Shown here in pieces: positions 1 to 14,000 of a stretch of DNA of 64,000 bases. Origin of the DNA: Sordariomycetes sp. S80-01Y (lineage: Eukaryota; Ascomycota; Sordariomycetes). The stretch is from NCBI GenBank assembly GCA_037042185.1, contig JAXQJY010000031.1:1302001-1366000 (forward strand), given 5' to 3'. The notes under the pieces are model-generated. The model was not told the DNA's origin. It ran no database searches and saw nothing but the letters and a program-made list of their open reading frames with translations. Positions within the stretch are counted from its first letter, which is position 1; every line of letters starts with the position of its first letter. Both the position numbers and the translations under genes were made by a program.

Positions 1-1935
1 CTTTGACGGCGCGGACCAAGGACTCTTAAACATGCACTTCAAAGATGACTGGCATAGACTCAGCTTTACGTACAACGTTACCCCGAGTGCGCACTATCAG
101 TATATTCCCGCGTACCGACACTTCCAGAGCTCTATCAGCATGGTGCATTTCATTGGTAGGAACAAGCCCTGGTTCGCGGGTCGGGAGGCGGAGGTCGGAG
201 GGGGCCCGTACGATGAGATGGTTGGACGATGGTGGGCTGTTTACGATAGGCACTACCGGTTCAAGGTAAGCCGGACGAGGAAGCGAACGGGACAATCTCG
301 CTGATGAAAGGCAGGAGAACACGCCTGCGCATATTTCAGGCTCAAGTCCTTCCTTGGTGCAATACCTCACAAAGGGCGAATTCCAGCCGCAGCTGTCAGG
401 GCAACAACATGCTCCCGTGGGCCAAGCGCAACAGCAGCCTTCAAGCCAGAGCGAAGATGATCAGGGGCGCAGCACAGTTGGCGTCGATCTGGCGCAACAG
501 GTTCCTCCTCATGAGCAACCTCAAGGCGCTTCACAGTCACGAGCTGAGCCTGCTCAGCAAACACAACAAGCTCACCTACCTCCTCAATCAGCTCTTGAAA
601 GCCCTAAAGCCGAACCTCCTCCGATAGCCATGTCAAGTTGGGACGCGCAACGGTCAGTGGCCCTGCGAGCACATCGTCACACATACTCATTTGAAAACAG
701 GCACGCCCCTCCAACGGACTCGAAACCAGAAGCAATCAATTTCCCTTCGACTCAATACACCATGTCTTCTGACCCAGCCCCGTTTGTTCCGCCAGCGCGG
801 TATCCCAGCCCTCCCAAGAACATGTACTACGAAGTACCCAAGGAGAAGCCAGCATCTCCTGCGCAGCCGCCGAAACCTGTGTTTCCTTGGGAGGGCAATC
901 AGCCACGCGCGTCGCGAACATTTGCCGGCGAACGATCTGACCCAACACCCGTCGCCACTGGGTCTTCTGCCGAGCAGGGTGAGACATGCTCCCTGACCCC
1001 TTTTCGGAGCTTCTACTAAGTCCTCAGGTTCTTCAAACAACTCTGCACCTGCAACCCCTTCAACGCCACTCATTCGAATATCCCAGCCCGCTGCCGAGTC
1101 GTGGGGGAATTTCCAGCTGTCGAACGCCTGGGATGAAATTCCGCAGATAAATCGCTACGTTGAGGGCCTGCAAAAGCACCGGCGTGTGAAGTCCACACCA
1201 ACAGCAGGCAGCATCTCTTCGCCACTGAACATATCATCCCCCCAACCAGCCTCGCCCCGAAAGTCGCGAGGTTTCAAGCTCACCGACTTCCCCAGCGAGA
1301 CCGAACGCCCCTCTCTCCCCGTCACACCCGCCCCTATCGCCCGTCCATCATTTTGGGGCACCGACGAAGGCCCTTCTACTACCAATAAGAAGTTATCTTC
1401 CACAACAGCAACAGACATACAAGACTCCTCGTCTCAGAGTAGACAAGGTCTCCCTGCGGCGGAGGGTGTACCCGCGCAGGCGGAATGGGTATGTGTCCAC
1501 GGCAGGACCTGGCGCCCCACTGACTGCTTATGCGATTTGATCCCTTCTATCTCCCAGCCAAATCCTTACACGTCCCATACTTCCTATTCACAAAGTGCCC
1601 CGTGGATGAAGTCAACTGATGGGGTCAATCAGGATCCCGAAGCGCAGCTCCAGAAGCTAGCACGGCAGCAGTACGAGCACGTGCTCCGGAAGCTAAGTGC
1701 CGATGAGGGTCAAGGCGAGAAGATGATCCCGAAGAGAAGCTTGCCGTTTGGGAGTGAGGATGCCATGAGTCCGACGTATGTCAAGAACCTTGCGGAGATG
1801 GAGGCGGCTAGACGGGGGGTAGGAGTCGGACACACCCCGACGAGAGACGCTACTCAGGGCGTGGCTGCGACGGAAGCTGGGGAACAAGGAGCTGGTGGCA
1901 ATGGACTCCTAGAGTCTGCTCTGCCAAGGGAGTAA
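1..1935 (+). CDS. Glycogenin, 5'-truncated by window edge
   Basis: Self-glucosylating GT8 glycosyltransferase that primes glycogen synthesis in the cytosol. The window opens inside the catalytic domain: the DQGLLN motif and the HFIGRNKPW motif (about residues 50-60 of the visible part) are typical of glycogenin. Exons are about 2-265, 315-978, 1028-1488 and 1558-1935. The introns are 49, 49 and 69 nt, and each junction restores frame; the third intron is in frame and relies on a good GTATGT donor, a CTGAC branch and a CAG acceptor. About 588 residues are visible. After the catalytic part comes a long Pro/Ser/Gln-rich linker and a C-terminal segment (AQLQKLARQQYEHVLRKL) that may be the glycogen-synthase-binding region by position; that role is inferred. 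It converges with Hrd1. Confidence 0.88.
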
Positions 1936-2388
1936 TGAGGGCAGGGGCTGGATGATGAAAGAGATGGGACTTTACGAGTACACGAAGGGCAAGCGGGGGA
2001 TTTGTATCAGGTACCTAATCTGTTGTATTTGCTATCACAATGTTTATCATTTTCCGTTTTTCAGTCATACTATATGCAACTGGCATGTCCAGGGTGCGTT
2101 TGGTCATCACTACGCGGATTCGGAGAGATGTTGTCAGGGTCGAGCTGAACGCCAACTTCGGCAGCAGAAGCAGTCTTCAAGATATCTGTCAGGGCTGCAC
2201 CCCGCGCATGATTTCCATCAGTGCCATGTATGTATCGAATTCGCTAGTAGCCTACAAGCAGCGACCGCTGCATCCAGAACGCCGTTCCTCACTCCATCCT
2301 CATCGCTAATTTGCTCGCTTGCGTCAAACCTGTTGTCCGTCCTTGATAATACACGTCAAACGCACTGGCTCTCAATATGACCTCTTTC
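1936..2388. other. Intergenic, convergent 3' ends
   Basis: Stretch of 453 bp between the stop codons of glycogenin (+) and Hrd1 (-). It should hold both 3' untranslated regions. No gene, RNA or repeat recognised. Confidence 0.7.
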
Positions 2389-3281
2389 CTAAGCTTCGTC
2401 CTCGTCGCTGTCCGATTCATCCTCATCTTCGTCCTCTACCGTTGCTGCCTTGGCTTTGCCCTTGTCCGCCGACGGGCCCTCTGGTTGCGTTTGTTCTGCT
2501 GCGTGAGCAGCCGGTGGTCCTGTCTGGGAGGCCGCTTGAGTTTCGTTAGACTCGGAAGGGGTATGGTCATTGTTTTGGCTGCGAGTGGGTGACGAATCGG
2601 TGTTGGAGGCAGCATCGGGGAAGAGCCGGGAATTGTTGTTGAAGGCCCAGCTAGGAGCTACCGGCGAAGGGGAGATGACAGTTGGTCCGCTAGGGACGGT
2701 CCGTGGGGGGGTCGCATTTGGGTTGGCAGCGCTCTCTGACTCCACAGATTGGGGCTCGGGCGGTCGCGGTGCCGGGTCCTGGTCAGATGCTGGTGGCTCT
2801 GCCGGAGGAGCAGATGGTCCAGACGGGCCAGGTTGAGGGCTCGGCTGACGCGCAGATTGCCCCGTGTACCTCTCCAGAGGCATCAACGACCAGCCAGGCG
2901 GGATAACCACACCTTCTGGCAGCTCAGAACTTCCAGAAGGGATTGATGTTGTATAGTTTGATGCGCCATGTCGACCGAGGATGGGGCTGTTGATCCTGGC
3001 AGGGACACCGTGGAGGTTGCCCACCCCTGGCATGCCAACCAACTGTGGAATAGGCATGTGTCCAGGAACTCCAACAGGGGGCGCGCCAGCGGGTTGCCCT
3101 AAAGGAGAGTTGACGTCTGCCAGTCCGTTCCTCCTTCGTACATTCTGAAGCTCAAGCATGAGTAGCTGAATACGCTGGAGCTCAATTTGACGCGCTTGAA
3201 GAGATGCTATCTCCTGCATCAGCGCGATCTCTGCTTGCTGAAGATGGCTGTTCGCCGTCTGCATGTTGTCTCCTGCCGGGG

Positions 3282-3327
<46 letters not shown>

Positions 3328-5073
3328 AGCAGCAGGAGCGGTCTCGTGCGCTGGTGCCGGTTGGGCAGGAAGGTTGTTGTCGTGGTTGGGCATATTCATG
3401 CCCATACGGTGGCCCAACTCTCTGATCTGATCACCGCCACGAGCCATACCGAAGCGGATTGGTCCCATCTGAAAGATGCGAGGTCTGTTCGCGTCATCAG
3501 CACGTGGTTGTTGCTGATTCTGGGGGTGGTTCAGCCCGGGCTGCTGGGCAGCACCTGGATTGTTGCCGTCATTCGCGTTGTTCCCTGGTGCTTGTCCTTG
3601 TGGTTGCCCAGGAGCCTGGGCGTTGTTGCCGATTTGTATCCTTAGTCCCATGCGCCGGTTGGCATCGTTCCCTTGCGCTGGGCGTGCCCGGTCAGAAGTT
3701 ACGGGCGTTCTGCAAGTAGGACAGACTTGCTGCCTCTCGAGCCAGCTCTTCAGACACCCAAGGTGCAACGTGTGCCCACAAGGAAGCTTCTTGGGTCGCT
3801 GACGTTCTACTGCTCCTCCAACATCAGGGTTCCAAGGATGCATGTCTTCACGACAAATTATACAGGTGTTGTTCTCGGCCAACTCCTCTGCCGTGGCGTC
3901 TGGATGCCTGTTCATCTCTGCCATGGCCTTGCGGTAGCGAAGGACGGCACTGAGGCGCTTCAGGAAGTCGCGCGAAGTCATGAACAAGTCCCGAATGATG
4001 TGGATGGGGATTCCATAGAACGTCAGTAGCATGAAGAAGAAGCTAACGTAGATAGCGAGCCTGATCATGTCTGCGCAACAATGTTAGCCGAGATTCAGAT
4101 GTGGGAAGCCCGCTAGAGCCATACCTATCAGCAAATCGAGCCACAACACCAGCTCGCCCTTTGCAGCCCACCCCGAGACTTCAATGTCCATCTCGTCGAT
4201 ATCATCTTCGTTTGGTAGGGGTTCTTGGTTCTCTGAAGGTTCTTCGCCGGCAGCTGTCGCCTGCGCACGTTCCCTGATCATTCTTTCTCTCTGCTCTTTC
4301 ACCTCCCGTTTCCGCTCGGCCAAGCGTCTCCTTGTTTGTGTGCTGATGATCTGCTGCTCCGCCAAGGACAGGCCATAGCGTAAAACCGTCCGGAAGATGG
4401 AGATATTGAGCAGCGCGAACTCAAACATGAACATGACCATCATGTTTGGCCGCGCTTGTTGAACGACGGTCTTGAAGGTGTACCGGAAAAGTAGCAAATC
4501 GTAAACAAGGCCGAGACTGAGCGAAGCGATTAGACGGAAGTGAAACAACTTCCAGTTCCTAGGTGGCTGCTGCTCCAAAATCTCGACACGTCCGTCTGCT
4601 ATCCAGCCCCAAATCTTTCCACTGACAAGTAGCGTGAACATGACGATAAACCAAGCTCCTATCTCTTCGCGGAATATCGTCATGGCCAGCGCTGTTTCCG
4701 TAATCGCGAACCAAGCTCGCTCTGTAAGCTGTTCGACCTCGATCGCTCGTAATCGCCCGAAGTTGAGTCGCACAAGACCCCACAAGAAGCCGCTATAGAG
4801 AAGGAGGGTGAAGTTGAGCATAACCTAGGAAGTGTCATTAGCGTGAGGTCGTCTCGGGCAACACGCGACAGCGACTTACCAACAGACAGAAGTTACTCTG
4901 AGAGAGGTACACCATCGCCGAGTAAAAGTTCGGTCGCTGATGAAATGCCGACAGAACGACAGAGCCCGCGAGGGCTGTCGACACCTATGATGACAGTCAA
5001 CTCCAGGTTCTCGCGAGCTTCCCCCGAATGGAGCTGTGGTCAAGCTTACCCCCGCGTACCATCCTAATCGCAT
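2389..5073 (-). CDS. hrd1: ERAD E3 ubiquitin ligase Hrd1/synoviolin
   Basis: Membrane RING ligase that retrotranslocates and ubiquitinates misfolded proteins at the ER. Four exons on the minus strand: 5050-5073, 4880-4984, 4125-4824 and 2389-4070, giving 836 aa. The assembled N-terminus begins [19 protein letters not shown], the family's usual start, which fixes the ATG at 5073. Several hydrophobic helices fill roughly residues 1-300. The RING-H2 domain is at about 346-400 (CIIC ... CGHTLHLGC ... CPTC). The tail is long, low-complexity and Pro/Gln-rich, with 15 consecutive Gln, and ends in an acidic DEDEDE-like run. Yeast Hrd1 is about 550 aa, so the cytosolic tail is enlarged, as is common in Pezizomycotina. 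A HERP/Usa1-type partner candidate lies at 50.3-52.2 kb. Confidence 0.95.
3283..3327 (-). repeat. CAG/CAA repeat encoding 15 Gln in Hrd1
   Basis: Pure (CTGTTG) hexanucleotide repeat on the plus strand, 45 nt, read on the minus strand as alternating CAG/CAA codons for polyglutamine in the disordered tail of Hrd1. Its purity suggests length variation between strains; that is an inference. Confidence 0.9.
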
Positions 5074-8000
5074 CTTGGGCGGCATCAAGGAAATCGCAAA
5101 AGCTCTGTTAGATGTGCATCATTGTTGATGCACCGATAGCCAACCGTTGAGACCAAAACTTGGTGGCCGATCTGATTGTTCGACGGGAAACGGATTAATG
5201 ACTGATAGCTTGATGCCACGTTCATCAGTGTCCCGGACAAGACCCACGGTGCGATGCTATGACGCAGGGGTCTCGACACGTGACAGCTCAAGTGGTAGAG
5301 GAAATCCCAGTCCATGTTGGTCCGGAAACCGGGGATTAACCGATGTGAGCCAACCAGATGCGGTTGCTAACGCTGTTACACGTTCTCTCGTCCTCAGGCT
5401 GTGTACATACTAGTAATTCCAGTAGCTTTTCGAAGTTGAAGGTGAGGTTGGCTGACGTTTGATATATGGTCAAGTTTCAGTACCAATGGCCCTACTGCTT
5501 CTGTTCCGAGCTTGTCGAGGATGCTGAGGGTTTACCTCAGCCCCCTCCAAGTGCAGTATGCCAACAGCTCATAGTAATCCATCGGGGAGGCTACGGTGCT
5601 GACAGGTCCTAGCAGGTGAAATATGCGTTCAAAACCTAGTCAGTTGCAGGAACGTTAAAACGCAGCTGGCATCGGTTCTCCCCAATGCTGACTCAACGAA
5701 CAGGAGCAACTCTAAAGTCCCTGGTGTCCACCGGTTGCCTGTAGAAGCGAGCCTAGTACGGACTTTGCACGGCCTAGCAACCAGACCAGGTTGGATCATG
5801 ATCCGACAGCCTTGGACTTTGCCGCCAATGTTTCGTTGCTCTGGCCGGTTCATGCTGTCACTGGGATGGGCCTCCGGAATTCAAAATACCCGCAGCCTCG
5901 AGACGGTGGTCAGGGTCAAATTCAGGGTCTTGGTGGCGCCCTAGCGCTGCCCTGACGCCCAAAGCCACCAACCCCCTCAGTGTACGCCGTGCAGTGTATG
6001 GGCTCACCCCGCGGGCATTGAAGTCTCGGTCTGGAGGGCTAGACCGAGCCTGCTCTCTCCTCTTGGCTCGACTTCTGAGACACAGCCACGGCTGCCCTGT
6101 CGGCATCCACAGGTGCCAAGTCATCCACCGCTGCGGAAAGGGTTCCGCCGTTTAGCGAGAGCGCATGGTCCAGGATCAAGCAACCGCCGGGCAGTCCAGT
6201 CCAGACCCGATCTCGTCAATGGACACGTTGGCACGCCAAACGCTCTGCAAAGACCTTCTCTGACGAGTGGTGGTGAACTCGATGTCTTTTTTTGGGGTAA
6301 GCCCCTGTTCCTGACCGGAAGCTGCCCAAAAACGCCGGCGCCCATCTCACGCGGAACGCTTTAGGCCAGTGCGCACGCGCGTCTATGAAGGCAAAGTGTG
6401 TTCCTGACAGGACCGGCGCTTTCATCAGTCAATCAATCCAAAGCTCCATCGGGGAGGCTGACTCGCTGGAGAAAACGCCCAAGGGTGGAGAGTCCGGCAT
6501 GTCGGATCGGAAAGCGAATGGATCCCGCGCTTCCAAGCCTACACCCCTCGGCATCATCGACGGATCACTTCACATCATCCTTCAGTCCAGAGGAAGACTT
6601 GAGCAGGCTCTACAAAGGGTAAGCTGCCCGGACAGTCGCAGTCGTGCAACTGTCACCCTGGTCAAGGTTGCTCCGTCGGAACAAAAGGAGGCAACCCTTG
6701 CTTGCCGAAGGCTAATCGCCACAGGGGAGACGAGCTGCCATGGCACCCCCTCCTTTGCCGCCGCTCCCATGCTCAATGAAATCAACCACGAGCAGTAAGA
6801 AGGCTTGATGCCTGCGCTCACCCGGCTTCAATCATAATATACATTTGGAAACCCTAACCAATGCGACATCAGTCTACTATTGTGCTGCCATACGGGTTAC
6901 TGGATCTGAAGGAGATTTGAGCACCAGAATCTACGTCGCCATCACGGGGACTTGTACCCGCCGCTGTGTACGGTGCTCACGATGGGTGCCGGCTGTTGCT
7001 AGCCGTATCTACTCTAGACCCTGCTCTATCGCACGTGGCCCTGAGGGCCTTGGCTCGATACCGCATCGGGCTGCACGATTGTGATAGCGGGCAAAGGCGG
7101 CCAGAGGTCGAGACTATCATAGCGCCAACTCCCCATGCTGCTTCTCAGAGCGTCAACCAGTCTCCCTTTTGGGCGCCATCCTGCAGACGTACTCCCGTCC
7201 CCCTGGCCGTGGCTTGCATTACAGGCTCGACTATCACCCCAGCTTAGACACTATCATGAAATAAGGAGCGGCCGCCCAATGTGGCAGCGAACGTCGAGAA
7301 TGGACCTGCAGTACAGATACCGTGTCAAACTCACTAGCACCTGTGGTTCCAAAGCGTTGTGAAATCAGTGTCATCTTCTTGAAGTCGCACATTGGGTCCG
7401 CAATCTATGTTAGCGTCCGTCCGTACGTCCTCTGAAATTAGCAGTGCCACCATACTTTCTCTCCTCTTCGGGGAACGAGGCGTTGACACTACACAGCCTG
7501 TGGTAGGAATATTCAAAGAAGAGTATGCCAGAGATCCAATGTCTTATTATGCAACGCCGCTACCCCGTTCGTTGAGACAAGGGAAGGATTATATTTACAA
7601 CCAAAACCAAGGTGATTCTGGACCACTCATCTTCACACCACATATCTCAAGACAACGAAAATAGAGGTTGCAATCTGGGACATGCTTCAAATAGTCATGT
7701 CCGTAGCGCCACATTCCAACCTCTCGGTCACGGTCCAGCCCTACGAGGACCCCTGTACGGATATATCCGCAGACCCTTCATGCGAATGCGAAGCTGAAGT
7801 CTATCTGCCGGCGCCGCACTTCACGAATCAATCTCGCAGAAAGGGGTGCGTAGACAGGCTGATGCTCTAGGCCCTCAGTGACATGCCCCTCAAGCGGCGG
7901 CTTACTAGTGAGCACTTGCATGCTCATCAATGCCACAGGCCAATGGATGATAACCAGTACGTATCCAGGGTGGCCTCGAATCATGCCACAATCGTACACT

Positions 8001-11000
8001 TTGCGTTTCGTGGCGTTCGAGCCCGTGTCCCTGGCACGAGTCTTTCTAGTGGAGGCCATGCGGAAGTACACAATGCAGGTTCCAAGGGGCTCACACGCAA
8101 TTTGCATCTGTGTTCGAGACACCGACAATTCATAGAATGATGACTTGTACGGAGGAGTACGGATAGTTCAGCCTCGCTAGCCAATCGGTTGCGGCAAAGG
8201 AGGCGTGACCGGTTGTGTGCACTCGTACCACCATCCCGTGCCATTGCCTTGGATCATCAAAATGAAAGGGGACCTGGGAGCTCAGGGGCTAACCTTCGCA
8301 CTGCCTTTTAAGCTAGCATACAAATTGCAATGCAACTTCAGGTCGTTGTTTCCTTCATTCTAATTTCGGTAGGACAAATAATGTGCAGTGAGCCATAAAC
8401 AAACTTGGTGTGTCGTCGTCAGGTGCCAGCGTTGCCTACCCTATACTGCTTAGGATATTCATTTGTTCGCAAGTCTCTGGAAGAAGACATGCGGTACGAT
8501 AGTTCATGAAGACGCATGATCACTCGTGAATCAGTCAAGTGATTTATGGCTCTCGTGTGGACTTTGCTTCATTCATTTTAGCGCAATGTCAAGCAAGTAG
8601 CTGTGACAGTATCCTCATTCCGCGTTGTCTCAACACCAAAATACTTTCTACTTTTACAATCAATCAGACGCACGATAAGTATTTTGGTTTGCCAAAAGTC
8701 GCATATTTATACCGTAATATATCGGGGTAACATGCAACCCTGTTCTCTGGCTTGGTTCGTTCGAACTATTAAGACTGCCCAGGTGAAGCAACCGCACGCC
8801 ATTCAGGATCACTCACATAACAGACGCTCAACGCCCTTGGAGCGGCATCGGTAAGTCACGGTCTCGGTTGTGATTTCGATTCCGCTTCGGCTGTCAGAAG
8901 CAATCACTTAATCTGGCAGAACGCACCGAGCTGAACCCACCTCGAGGCCCATCCCGGCTGCAACGCCATCATGATCAAGCTTTCGACGGTTCAAGGACTA
9001 CGGAGCAGACGACGAGCTTCGGGGCACGAGATGCCAAGGTGCGGAAAGTTAAGAGCCGTCAGAAAAGGAGATTAAAACTCACGCCGAGCCGTCAAACGGT
9101 TCGTTAGCGCCGATTTGGAGACTAACGCGGAAAACCGTTGGGCGCGTGACGCTTAGTCCACCGGGTTGAGGGGATCTTCACCCTTAGCGCTCACAGGCGC
9201 CCGGAGCAGCGTCGAGTCACTTTGGGAAACAAACGAGCGATACGACTGGCTTCCGAACGTGGATAAGCGACGGGGCCAACGACGGGGCCATGGGGAAGGC
9301 AAAATTTCCCTTGACACCAAGCGGCAGCACAACGGTCAGGGATCCGAGATGTCGCCAGATTCGCTGGCCAGGGGGCAGACGCAAGGGGAAATTATCGTTA
9401 GCAAATCGGACGTCAAGGATCATTCGGCCGATCGACAGCCGGAGAGTCTGGCGATTCCTGTGCACAGGGCCTAGGGATGACGAAGTGGTGCAGGGCCAGA
9501 TCGTGCAGATTCAGGAGAAAAATGATGGGACACGAGCGATGATTGTTTTGCTTGGTGCACACGCTTCCCTTCCAACATCACTGCATGTGGCCGTCTCTAA
9601 TAGGGTCCGCTGGAAGGTCGGCCTGATTTTCAACCAGCGAAGCCGGGCGCACCACTTGCATGGGGCGGCTTGGCTTGATAGGCTCCAAGACTCCACGAAA
9701 GCACAGAAGCGCGGAGGGGTACCTGGGCACGGACTTGGTTGTTGGTGAGAGCTTCAACGTCCAAGACTCTGCGTCCACACAAAGGAATGGGGGCTTGGCT
9801 GGATTGGCCGTCACTGACCATAGCAAGTCAAGTTGAGAACGTGAGACCGGAGACTGGGATAACAACGGCTGCCACCGCAAAATGCTGCAAGAGGGAGAAG
9901 GTCACTGGCTGGAAGTCATTCGGCGAAGCCGACGGCAGAGGGCAGGCCGTCCAATCGGATGGTGGAAACGACGCGCGACCGAGGACATCTCCAGATTGCG
10001 GTTACGGCAGAAACAGTTGATGGGCTCATGACCGTTCGTTGAGGTGTTGTTCTTGTCTATTGTCATTGCGCGCAAATTCTTCGTACATTGGCTCGAGTTC
10101 AAATTGAGCACCATGACGATCAGGCCAACATGGTAGAGGCCAGGGACCAGAACTCATACCCTGTGCGCAGTACCCTGTGCCCGTCTACGATCCCTTGGTC
10201 GCAATCTCTTTTTGCAGACTCGCGAAGATGTCGTATGGGATCGTATCATCCCGTGTTTGGTCAATGGGCCTCGAGGATGCTCGAGTTGCACAAGGCGGCC
10301 GACTGTGACGGAGAGGAGCAGGGGTCTGTGAGCCGAGCGATGACTGTCGCACTCAATGCCTAAAGCGGTTTAACGGAGGTGCCCGTGCGGCACATACCGT
10401 TCGACCCCCAGGGGTTTCGGAGAGTCAGAGTGACTTGGGGATGAGTGCAGTCCTGGCTGCAAGGGAAGTATCTGTAGGGGTCGATGAGACATCTGCCAAT
10501 CTGACTGGCGCCCAAGGACTTGGGGCTTGTTGATCGAATCGAGACAGCTGGGGGTGTGCAGCTATCCCCGTGTGCCCCTTGTCGACTGTAGGGAACACCC
10601 AATCAGAGGGAGAACAGCTCAGCCCTACAGGCAGTGGCTGTCGGTCCCCGAGCCGTCATCTCATCCGGCGTAATCAGTCACGACCCGGAGGGGGGCCTTA
10701 GCGCTGCCGCCTTCGCCCTGCCAGACAACGAGCACCGGCATCGCAGAGTTCATCGTTCAGAGCTTCGAAGAGAAATGCAGTTAAGAAGGTTCTGCCTGGA
10801 GGCCTGGGAGGCTGTCGTTGCTGTCGAAGCCTTCCCATTGATCACTGACCATTCACATCAGAATGACCTGTCACTTCTGTGATGAAATAAGCGGTCTGGG
10901 ATCAAGGGTAGCGGACATGGTCCTCGAGACGCAAAGACGATCTTCCGCGACCCAGTTCTGAGCAATCTTTGTGTGTGTCGAGGTTCCCTTCTGCCGCGGT

Positions 11001-14000
11001 GTCCTCAGGCCGCCGGTTGTGAAATTGCCAGGAGGTCTGCCGAATCTGTTGCTGCAACCAACCACGCCGCCACATCAGCATGACGGCGTGCAGGACCATG
11101 TCGTGAGCAATATACGCTATGCGTACATATACGTGTCGTCGTTAGAGGATGTTTCTTAGATGGTTGCCTCGCCAAAACGTGGTTCATCACATTCGCACGC
11201 GCCGTAGGGCTGAGATGGCCGTTCTGTGGCGCTGCAGATGCAGGCGGCATCGTGGAAGCTGGTGGTTCAGGAGGCAGACACGATGGGAAGTTCCGCCGCT
11301 TGACGAGAGCCTGTCACCGCTAGGTCTTTCAGTCGAGACGTTAAGAAAAGTAAGACCTGTCCGTGTTGATTTGCTCCAATGCATGCCTTCGAGGGGATGG
11401 CTTGGGGTCGAGGGTCGAGGCCAAGCGTCGTCGCACCGGGAGCAGGGGTGACCAATAGAGACTTTAAGAAATGTCAATGGGCGGACGACTGTGCAGTGCG
11501 CCCCATTTAGACCCCGACGTTCGTCTTTTCTCTGGGAAAGGCTGCAGAGGTCTCGCGGCCCGGGGACTGACCCAGTCGGCAGCGATGCGACGGACTGGTG
11601 GGAATGTACTCTTGTAAACAGAGCAGTAGCACCGAGCCTGTCTCTTGCGCGATCGGTCGATACCACCGGTGTCCTGTCTGTCTTGAGCCGAGAGAGCAAC
11701 ATCATCTTGCATGGCCATGACCAAAAGGGACCCGCGGATGTGCAGTTGCACCGCCAGCCCGTCACCAACGACGTGATGTGGTGGATGGGGAGATGCACAA
11801 AAGGCAAACACCGCCATCAACAGACGGTTTCTTTTTTTAACCCTCGCCAAGGACTCAGATGAGCCAACCAGACTGGGGTCCAGGGTAAAGGGGGGGGTGT
11901 CTGTTCAATCGCAATGCGGCCGTATATCACCCAATCAGGTGTCTCCGTCAGTGGTCCGCAAGGCTTAGCCAACGCCAGCGTTGCTTTTGCTGGAGCTGCA
12001 TGTCTTGAGATGATGTCGATTGACGATGGCTCTCCGCTGGCACCGTCCAGGGGCACGATGCAGCCTAAGCTGATTCCGAGGACCGGTCACCCCGGCAGAG
12101 GACGACGCGCCAGATCAAGAGAGCGTCTGAGAGCTGCGGGGATGGGTGAGGGAGCATCTACGACGCACCTACCGCTAGGTGTCAACCTTGCCAAGAGCCA
12201 CGAGGCGCCCAGAGACGCCATCGTGGGAACCTTAACCACCCTCCTCAAGTATCAACCAGCGGAGATGCAGAAACACTCACATGCCCCAGTCCCGCGGACC
12301 CTCCCAGTCACAAACGGGTCATAAATACAAGACGCAACCTGGCGGGCTCAATCTCATGCTGCTGGCATCGCTTTCGTTGCTTGTTTGGCGCAGACGAGGA
12401 GCTGTCAATGTGTCGGCCCTGCAGGGTCCAGACCCGCCCGGGGGAGGCGATTATCGAAAATGATCAGGTCGCCCACGCGCCAAGGAAGCGTGAGGGTCAG
12501 TCGCATCGTGCGTTTATCGGAGCCTCAATTGCCGTTTGTGAAACATGTGGCCTTGAATCCGACGAAACGACGGTGTCGAGCATTGCGGAGGAGGCTGAGT
12601 CGGGCCCGCTCGTCGGGAACCCTGACAGTCACCTTGGTCGTAGGAATGTCGATGATGCCGCTGGCAACGAAACTGATCCTATTCGAGACGAGGTAGGGTT
12701 ACATGCCGGATGAATGTTGTCTGAAGATGACATTATCGACCGCTTCCCTCCAGACCCGAGTAAAGGGGCCGGTGTCGACGACGGCGGCCTGCTTGATCTG
12801 AACTATAGACGGGGGAGGATCGATTAAGACACCTGGGGGCCTGGAAGAATGGGGCCAGTGTAGCGACTTGGAACCAGGAGGAGCGTTCACACTTGCGCGT
12901 GAGTACCGTACCGTACGAGCAACGCCCAATTGTTGGGGTCAGCATTGGTACTATAGCACTGCTATAGGGGTAGTCACAGATTAATTTGCTGATCTGTGTC
13001 GCCAAGGGCTCGTGCTCGTAGGAATACAGCTCACAGGCGAAAAGCAACGTCGAAGCTCATGACAAGAAACAATTGGCAACATGATGTGGGCTCTATCGTG
13101 CACACGAATCGCCCGATCAGGCAAGGCGCCGCATCTCCTGGACGCCTGAAGGCTCGCGCTGCATCGTGCACTCGTCGACGCCGGGCGGTGATGGGTGTTA
13201 TTATTACTCTCAAAATCCGTTCGACGACCTCGAGCAAGTGAGAAGAGCAGCACATCGCATCAAGCTTCGAGTCTTGATTTGCTGATGATGCAGTCTTTCG
13301 GCGTTGATGGTGGACACAGGCTGCACTCATACCGATGGCATGGCCTCCTCCTGTGGCGCTGCATACGATTAAAAATATCCCCGTGCATGCGACGCGATAT
13401 GGTTGGTTGGCCCCCGTCGCCGCTGTGCGGTCCTCCTTACGGACGTAAAGACATCCGGGGGAAGAATGGGATGCACAGCAGTCGTGTGTACGGAGCCGTC
13501 GAGGGCATGGCGGCCCCGAGCGACCAATATCGCGCATTTGAAGGGCTGTGAGGGAGGCACAGCATGAGATGCTATCTGACCATCTGCATACCAGGTATCG
13601 ATACCCTTCTGCATCTTGGGACTTGGGTCCCCCAAACAGGTCGCCGAACAGATGCGTTTGCTCTTGCAGGCAAGGAGAAGCAGAGCGGGATCCAGACTCG
13701 GGAGGCGGACGGCAGCTCTTGAGACAAGGTGGCCAGGTGCTCCGTAATCGACGGCACAACAGGTTGGAACAGAGATGAGACAGCAACCTACAGAGTACAG
13801 CGTGGCATTGAGACGACTGGAATGCTGGAGTGAGGAGTCGATTCCGCCCCCCCGCAGTCAATCTCGCTCGTCAGAGCCTTGTTCGTCTTGGCCCTTGGGA
13901 CAGATCTCGGACTGCCTTTGCTGCCGCGAGCGGCGATGGATCGGGCAAAAGATCACTCACGCCGTGTGCTGTCAGTGCCTGGGGATCCCAGTCGGTGCCA

